From positions 3,668,001 through 3,732,000 of the forward strand of contig BSBM01000712.1 in assembly GCA_027924585.1 (NCBI GenBank): a DNA stretch of 64,000 nt. Reading direction: 5' to 3'. The notes below the pieces were generated by a model. The model did not search any database and had not been told where the DNA came from. It saw only the letters and a list, made by a program, of their open reading frames with translations. Positions 57,515 through 64,000 of this stretch are shown piece after piece. The translations under genes were made by a program, and so were the position numbers. Position 1 is the first letter of the stretch. Each line of letters starts with the position of its first letter. Origin of the DNA: Larix kaempferi (lineage: Eukaryota > Streptophyta > Pinopsida > Pinales > Pinaceae).

Positions 57515-58300
57515 TTTGATTTTAACAATTTAAATACCCCTAAATTGAAGTTTATTAACCAATGATTAAAATGCGCTAACATATCATTTCTAAAAAATTA
57601 TTATAAACAAAACAATAAAAATTAATAACTTAACTTTAATTTAATTAATGATTTTTTTATTATTGAATATCAACCTTCATTTGAAGTTATTGTATTATTG
57701 TTAAATATCAACACTCATTTAAAGTTAAAATAGATCACATCATTATTATATATATATGATCATTATTTATGTATAATTATTAAACATGGATTTTATGTAA
57801 TGAAAAACTATTATAATTTTAGAACCTCTTTCTTTAATATTAATGATGTCATTGTTAAATAATTTTTCAATTAAATTAACTTTATTTATTTATATATATA
57901 TGAATTCGATCATTATTTATGTATATAATTATTAAACATGGATTTTATGTAATAGGAAATTATTATAATTGTGGAACTTCTTTCTTTAATATCATATCAT
58001 TGTTAAACAATTTTTCAATTAGATTAACTTGATTAAATATTTAATCTTAATCAAATTGTAACCACTAGCAACAAATATGGATGTTTTATTTTACTTTTAA
58101 TGTAGTTATGGGCAGCGTTTTATTCAAAATTGTTCAAAATATTTTAACAATTTTTTTTATGTCTTAAACAAATATATTTATTATTTAAATATTCATAATA
58201 ATAAATAAATAAATAAAATGTAAATAGAAAGTATTAATGATTTATTAATCAACCAATTTATAATAGTTATAAATAACATAATATAATATATACAGATTTT
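57515..58300. other. Very AT-rich intergenic DNA
   Basis: Begins with the LINE target-site copy and its host repeat. No gene. It contains the 150-bp tandem duplication listed below. Confidence 0.6.
57758..58057. repeat. 150-bp tandem duplication
   Basis: Units starting GATCATTATTTATGTATA at 57758 and 57908 share ATTAAACATGGATTTTATGTAAT and CTTCTTTCTTTAATAT blocks, with moderate divergence. Confidence 0.88.
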
Positions 58301-59320
58301 TGAAGACTGTGGTGAGTCAGGTTGAGAAGTTGCCACCTCCCACCATGTGGCTCCTTCTCGACCAACCCGCCATGCACTTTAAGGATGGCACTTCTTGATA
58401 CTCTCGGCCTTTATGAAGTTAATATCCCAAGCGAGCTGCAGAGTTGGCCCAGATGTAATGGTAATCATTTTATCCTAGTGCAAATTTATGGCAGGCAAGA
58501 GCATCGTTTCTAGGCTTAATGCCATGATTTACTACCATTTTCGGAGGTGGTGCAGCGAAAATTTGGTTAGCATTTTTCTTATCTATCTGGTTGGCTGGCC
58601 ATTCAGTGCTAGTCCAAGCTTTCTTGTCTCAGGATTTTGGTTTCGCAATGAATTGGGTGTTTTGGGGATAAATCCCGCTCCTTTGTGGTTCTGCTCTGCA
58701 TTCTGCAAAGGCTTGACAATTACTATGTTTTGACGACCCAGAGCCAACCCTTGTCGTGGTGGAAGAGGTCGTGGGCACACCGACATTTGGGGTCGCAGAG
58801 GCTTTATTGATTTTGGGTATGATAGCTTCGCCCCAATGCATTTACGTACCATGCTAGATGATTGGGAGGAGGAGCTGGTTGTTCAACAGATGATGAGTCA
58901 ACGGAAAAGGATTAGGCATAGACAATACTGGATTATGAAAAATTTGCTGGTACAAATTCTTATGCACTCTCAAGATTTCATTCAGGAGAATAATTCCTCC
59001 CCCCATCCATCCCCATATCTAATTCTTTACACGACTACCTCTTTGGTTGACTCTCAGGTCTCCAAACCCAAGGAGCACCATGACAAGCAGCAAAGCGAGA
59101 AGTTTGTGCGCTAAACAACAAATCCTACAGTGCCTCAATGAGTGGCCATAATCACAAGCAGGTTGAGCGGAAGACCTTGGAGGTCCCCTCCCTTCTGAGG
59201 AAATATGAGCTACTTCCAACAAACAAGGCCCTGAAAAGCACCTCCATCTTAGATAATTTTCGATGCCCTATTCTAGAAGAAAAGGCCGAGGATGCAAATG
59301 TGACTAGTGGTCCCAAGTAA
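58301..59320 (+). pseudogene. Unrecognised coding-like region
   Basis: Several short plus-strand frames are less AT-rich than the surroundings. Around 58740-59110 an Arg/Gly-rich segment (CRGGRGRGHTDIWGRRGF) runs into DFGYDSFAPMHLRTMLDDWE, then a charged Gln/Lys/Arg-rich segment ending at 59114. The character is that of a broken RNA-binding or gag-like protein or LINE ORF1 remnant, but I recognise no family. Frames are broken, so it is not an intact gene. Confidence 0.3.
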
Positions 59321-59679
59321 TTATGTGCTCTTCTTTTTTATCTTTTTTGCTAGAAGTCTAGTATGGGTAATGGAAGCTTAGCTCTTGAAATTGTTAAATT
59401 CTCCGTGTCTAGTTTAAACTGTTCTTACCAACTGCCTCATGAGGCGTCAATTTTGTTTCAAACTCTCAAATGTCGAATCTCTTGCTACTGTATTGTTTTG
59501 TATGTCAAGGGCATCACACTCTTTTACGTTGGCTTTGAATTTAAATGTCTGGGAAGAATGTTAAAGGTTTTTAGTCTGTTTTTTTGGTCCAGTGAGAAGC
59601 TTATGTTGGCTCTCAGACCTCAAGACTATCATGTGCATGCATTATGTTTTGTATACTAATATAAATTTTCTATGGAGCT
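59321..59679. other. Non-coding stretch
   Basis: No gene recognised. The T-rich run near 59331-59350 and the AT-rich tail before the microsatellite would suit a decayed retroposon 3' end, without further support. Confidence 0.35.

Positions 59680-59748
<69 letters not shown>
59680..59748. repeat. (TA)n(GA)n microsatellite
   Basis: An uninterrupted TA run to about 59697, then GA repeats with one GATA interruption to 59748. Confidence 0.97.
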
Positions 59749-59751
<3 letters not shown>

Positions 59752-59754
59752 CAA

Positions 59755-60139
59755 AATTATCATAGCAATATATTAATAAACAATTATAGAGAACAAATTA
59801 CCACAAATAACAATACCTTTATTGATGAAAGCAATGTTCACTTGCATGTACAACTCCAATTACAATATTCTTCACAAGACACATCATTACATTGCTTCTA
59901 CTTCTTTATATATTTTATATCCTCCCATGAACTTTCTAGTGAATATTTTCTAGTAGGGAAAACCTTCTAGTAAGTATTCTTACAATAGTTTTTATCTAAA
60001 CTCCTGGGAAATTTCGAGTAAGCCTTCTTACAATTATTGTTTTCATACTATCTTTGCTTCATGGCCTTATTGAATAGAGATGGATTTAATATATAGCAAC
60101 TTATCTATCTACTTAAGGGGGTTGGGTACGACCCTAACA
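59755..60139 (-). repeat. LTR remnant of a chromovirus-like element
   Basis: Shares TAAACAATTATAGAGAACAAA-TACCACAAATAACAATACCTTTATT and CTTCTTACAATA-TTT-TATCTAA with the copies at 62332 and 62904. Its right edge CCCTAACA at 60139 is a proper LTR terminus; the left edge is eroded at the microsatellite. Confidence 0.6.
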
Positions 60140-61582
60140 TTAATTCATGTTGATGGGTCCTAGTGTTCATAACCATTCAACACCCAACACAATATCACAA
60201 CCACCCATTTCAATACCAAACATGTGTGGTTTTAGTGAATAAACACCTATTTGAAGCCTCACATTTTCACGACCACTAGATTTCATAGCTCTTCCATTAA
60301 CAAACATGATTTGGAAGTTGTTCACTGCATGGGTGCATCATAGTGTTTCTTGGGCTACATGGTGATGAATGAAGTTATACATGCTACAATTGTCAATTAA
60401 GACAAAGAATTTGCAGTGTTTGATGTAGCCAACCAATTTGAGGGTTTGAGGAGTAGAAAGATAAGTGAATGCATGCAAAGAGATTTAGGGTTCCTCCTCC
60501 TACAAATCAAGTAGGGGAATTTCTTCTACTTGTGGATGAGGGACCTCTTGGTTGGTAGCTCTAGCTTCCTCATAAAAAATTTCTTCTGAAATGACCATAA
60601 ATAGTTTTTTCTCCTTACATGTATTCTTAGGGGAATATTTCTCATCACAGTCATAGCATAGAGCTTTAAGTTGGCATTCCACCATTTTAGCATTGGTTAA
60701 CTTTTAGATCTCGAGAGGTGGAGAGGATGCTAAGGGAATAATGGAAGGCAAGATATATGGACAAGGAAGGAGAATAAAGAGGGTCCTTTTTATTTGAGTA
60801 TTCATTACCTTTTGGTCTCCTCAATCTCTTTGAGTGGCTTCCAACCAAGTATTAGGATGAGCCATTAAGACTTGAGCAGATACCTCTTCTTTCAAACCAT
60901 TGATGAAACATTCCTTGAAAACAATATTGGGCATGCCTTCAGTGAAAACAACTAGCTGCTCAAAAACATAAATGAAATCTTTGACCATGCCAAATTGTTT
61001 GAGCTTTGTGAGTTGACCAAAATAATGAGTGTTGGTTTCAAAATGTTCATAGACACCTAAGGCAATTTGTGTCCAATCAATATAATCTTTGTGAAATTTA
61101 TTGTGCCATTGCCACCATTACCAATGTTTAGGATCCAAATATAAAAATCCTGGTTTATGTTTCATAAAATCATTGGTGATGCCATGTAGAGAAAAGTAAC
61201 ATTCCATTTGACTAACCCACTCGGTGGGACCAGACCCATTAAATTTTTTGAGATCTACTTTAGAAATTATGTGCCATGTGTGAGTCGTTTGATCATGGAC
61301 AAGCGGAGTGGATTGAGGCCCAATGGGATTGGAGGATTCAACCCCTTCCTTATGAGGATGTTAATTCAGGTCTTAGTGACCTAAATTTGGTGGAGTGAAT
61401 AGTGTCATGATTTGAGACATTTGGTTGGGCAGTGACTCCAATTTAGCAAGCTTGGGATGAATGCCATCAAGATTTTGTTGAACATAAGAGTGGTTACAGT
61501 CTATCTTATGTTGCAACTCATCAAATTATGTTTCTAGGTGGGAAACTATGTGGGAGAGCTCTACTCCTTGAGTGTTAGCCAT
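60140..61582 (-). pseudogene. Chromovirus-like gag and protease remnant
   Basis: Start Met at 61582 (MANTQGVELSHIV). Capsid blocks are readable between 61260 and 60840 (HIISKVDLKKFNGSGPTEWV, then EHFETNTHYFGQLTKLKQ, and MPNIVFKECFINGLKEEV), followed by the knuckle region LCYDCDEKYSPKNTCKEKK at about 60620-60665. Protease blocks STPQTLKLVGYIKHCKFFVLI and DIVLGVEWL follow at about 60460-60170. The active site reads D-N-C-S in place of D-S-G-S and is dead. Several stops and shifts occur. RT, RNase H and integrase are missing: the sequence passes straight into the LTR at 60139. Confidence 0.75.
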
Positions 61583-62331
61583 GGAGGGATGGGTCCTCGG
61601 AGAGGGTTATGGGACAGTAGTACCAATGCAATCATATTTGCACAAAGATTTTGTTAAGATAGGTCTAAAATAAGGGTGTGGGAAAGACTAGGGATGTGGG
61701 TCCACATAAAGGGTTACTGGAGAGTGGTACCAATGCGATGAAGGCCACAATGATTCTATTAAGATATGTTTCAAATAAGGGTGCATACAAGACATATACA
61801 TTTTTTAAGAGGATTAGGTTTCTAGGGTCCTCAGGGTAAAGGAGTGTCAAGTGCTATAATCATATGATATACTTGTAGGGTGCAACATTAATACTCACCC
61901 CAATCTCTCATGGAGCCAACTAATGAGGCTCGACCATACCCTTAGCCATACTACCCAACTGCTTAGGTATTATATAGTAATCTTCTCGAGTGTTGTGCTT
62001 GATACCACTATAGCAACGAGATAGTTGATCGGATTATTTGACGTTGGTTTTAGGTATCCTAGGGGACTTCTTATATAATCGAGGGTACATGGAAATGAAA
62101 TTTTGCATATAGGTGTTGTTTAATGCAGTACTACTCAAAAGGGTAGCAACATGGGTTACAAGGGTGTCTAACTATGTGAAACCTCTTGTAATTCTCGTGT
62201 ATTCTTTCTCAACTGCAAATTTACCCGTTGAACAATATATCACTGTGTTATTTATAAACGTTGAAATATGTCTCTAACCTAATAAAAAATTCTCTAAAAA
62301 TCTCGGCTCAGGAAAGTGCTATAATACCAAA
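61583..62331. other. Chromovirus-like leader region
   Basis: Between the 5' LTR copy and gag. It ends at the primer site 62318-62329. No gene. Confidence 0.5.
62318..62329 (-). other. Primer-binding site, initiator-Met type (diverged)
   Basis: Minus strand TGGTATTATAGC, two bases inside the LTR edge at 62332. It differs at two positions from the canonical TGGTATCAGAGC. Confidence 0.6.
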
Positions 62332-63090
62332 TGTTAAGTACCTTATTACCACAATAGGAATTCAAAGCAAAAATAACCAAACATAGCAATATTTAGAGTG
62401 AAAATGACAAAAAGCCACAACAATAAACAATTGTAGAGAATAAACAACCACAAATAACAATACCTTTATTAATGAAAACAATGTTTTTTTGCACACCGAA
62501 AAAGCTCTATACTTTTATAGTATATAAAATTGACTGATGATTACAAACTTTTGAAATATGCCGGAAGCCTATGAGAAGTCCTTCCAAATAACCAAATACA
62601 CTCCATAACACTTACATCCATAATCAACCCCACATTAGAATTCCAGAAAGCGCTAGTTCTAACCCCCAGTCCCAAGTCTAGGAAATGCAAAGGAACTAAT
62701 ACTACAAAAGGAAAGAAAAAACTAAAGCCGCTTCTCTCCGCTGAAGTGGAGATACAAAAAGAAAAAGGGGGACAACTACTAAATAAATCCCTACCCAGAG
62801 GCAACTAACACAGGAACAATGGAATGGATCCAGAATCCCGCATCAAACTATCTTAATGAAAACAATGTTCTCTTGCCTCTGGGGCAACTTTAATAACACC
62901 AAATGTTAAGTACCTTATTACCACAATAGGAAATTCAAAGCAAAAATAGCCAAACATAAAATATTTAGAATGAAAATGACAAAATTACCACAACAATACA
63001 CAATTGTAGAGAATAAACTACCACAAATAACAATACTTTTATTCATGAAAACAGTGTTTTCTTGCCTCGGGGGCAACTTTCAATAAGAAA
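62332..63090 (-). repeat. Two tandem LTR-derived copies, the first split by a retroposon
   Basis: Copies start TGTTAAGTACCTTATTACCA at 62332 and 62904. Without the insertion at 62486-62852 the first copy is about 190 bp long. Both end in CTTGCCTC-GGGGCAACTTT. The second continues with blocks shared with 59755-60139. Confidence 0.7.
62486..62852 (-). mobile_element. Short retroposon (SINE or 5'-truncated LINE)
   Basis: 367-bp insertion flanked by the exact 17-bp duplication TTAATGAAAACAATGTT at 62469-62485 and 62853-62869. The minus-strand 3' end is an A-run (Ts at 62486-62490). No RNA polymerase III boxes were convincingly found, so a truncated LINE 3' end is at least as likely as a SINE. 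Confidence 0.82.
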
Positions 63091-64000
63091 CCTTCTTACA
63101 ATACTTTCTATCTAATTTATTGTCAATTGAGTATAGCTAAGGTTGTTGGGAGGAATGTTGTTAATAGTCTCCACATAGGTTTAAATCCCACCATGTGACA
63201 TGTGAATATCACAAATATTTTATATTCTAAATGAAAAAGAAATCTAATTTATTATAGTTATTATGTCCCCGACAGGGGACACTATATTTTTCGCGAAGGC
63301 GTATTAGTTCAATAGGTAAGTTTAAATTTTTTTGTTTAGCCAATGTTTTGATATAGTCTGAATTATATTTTATTTTTGAAATTTTTTTAATTTGTATTTA
63401 TATGCAGTTTTATTGGTCACGTACAAGTGACGTTGGCTTGGGGCATTGTCCCCCAGGCCCTAGCAGCTAGATTGCATCAGCAGTTGTACTGTTGTCTGGC
63501 AAGTGTAGCATGGTGTGTACAGGTTGTATTAATGGCGACGGTATGGTGTGTACAGGTTGTAGTAATGGCGGTGAACTATCACTTGCAGCTTCTCTTTTAT
63601 TGCACGGGTTCCTTAGGCATTACGGCATTGCTGTGTACTTTGCCAAGAAAAATCCTCGCCCAAGCTTCAGCTGCACCTAGGTCTATCGCTAAGCAATCAT
63701 GATTACAGGTAAGCGGGCTTAGAGCGCACTTCAAGTGCTCTTTTTAACTCCATGTGTGAACCTATCTGGAAGCACTTGTATCGAGGCATGATCACCTAGC
63801 TCAACTGTAATGACAATGACAGAGGAATACTTCTGCTTTCTCTCAGTCTCAGCCAGTTTCGTCTAGGATGGAAAATCAAGCGACATGAATGAGGTATGAA
63901 ATTGAAGTGTCCTTCAAGTCGGAAAATAATGTAATATCATGGTGTTAAGCCTAGAAATTCAGTTCGGTGCGATTCCCTGGCCATTGTTGAGGATATGGTT
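63091..64000. other. Intergenic DNA to the right edge
   Basis: No gene supported. It holds a short perfect hairpin (63265-63280: GTCCCC, loop GACA, GGGGAC) and the 33-bp duplication below. The GC-richer part 63420-63720 could belong to a feature continuing beyond the window. Confidence 0.4.
63508..63573. repeat. 33-bp tandem duplication
   Basis: G(C/T)ATGGTGTGTACAGGTTGTA followed by TAATGGCG(A/G) occurs at 63508 and 63541. Confidence 0.92.

Noticed and set aside
63265-63280. Hairpin as a terminator or Helitron end
   Set aside because: A single 6-bp stem with no CTRR motif or T-run beside it; likely chance.
63427-63702. 91-codon plus-strand frame as a membrane protein gene
   Set aside because: Hydrophobic only because of a 33-bp tandem duplication; no supporting signals.

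Overview
This window looks like intergenic heterochromatin of a large, repeat-rich seed-plant genome. The evidence is nested Ty3/gypsy elements, a plant L1-type LINE, TTTAGGG-like tracts, and pseudogene introns in plant actin positions. A conifer or other gymnosperm is plausible from the age and nesting of the elements, but the sequence does not prove it. I see no convincingly intact host gene. Almost every recognisable coding region is a transposable element or a broken gene copy.

Layout, left to right. (1) About 1137-9714: element A, an Athila/Tat-like Ty3/gypsy element on the minus strand. Its 2.36-kb 5' LTR is at 7359-9714, it has an Asp-tRNA-like primer site, and its gag-pol frame is broken only by in-frame stops. 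Its other LTR would lie left of the window. (2) About 10110-20500: element B', a decayed plus-strand relative of element B. It is split by element C (10761-19246), a gag-protease-only LTR element with 926-bp LTRs and target duplication CAAAG. (3) 20725-36959: a decayed minus-strand gene that looks like a DDE-type DNA transposon protein. It is split by element B (21799-34759, about 13 kb, target duplication ATTGC). (4) 37031-40060: a minisatellite and then about 2.2 kb of degenerate telomere-like DNA. (5) 40061-46650: AT-rich DNA with local tandem duplications and one possible LTR-like block. (6) 46656-49801: three broken host-gene pieces on the minus strand (F-box SKP2-like, KNOX-like, actin). 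(7) 50421-57514: a full-length but broken L1-type LINE with an exact 17-bp target duplication. (8) 57515-64000: AT-rich DNA, a weak coding-like region, an internally deleted chromovirus-like element, and a small retroposon with an exact 17-bp target duplication.

The most interesting object is element B. Its minus-strand frame runs from 33248 to 26667 with only five in-frame stops. It encodes an N-terminal region of unknown function, a capsid region, five CCHC knuckles, a protease, then a second capsid-like domain, then RT, RNase H and integrase. Between integrase and the 3' LTR is an uninterrupted reading frame of 885 or more codons that carries its own TATA box. The same protease followed by capsid-like order is seen in the independent copy B', so it is a family trait and not a local accident. 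In A and B nearly all premature stops can be explained by single C-to-T changes (CAG, CAA or CGA to a stop). That fits decay of methylated cytosines rather than indel decay.
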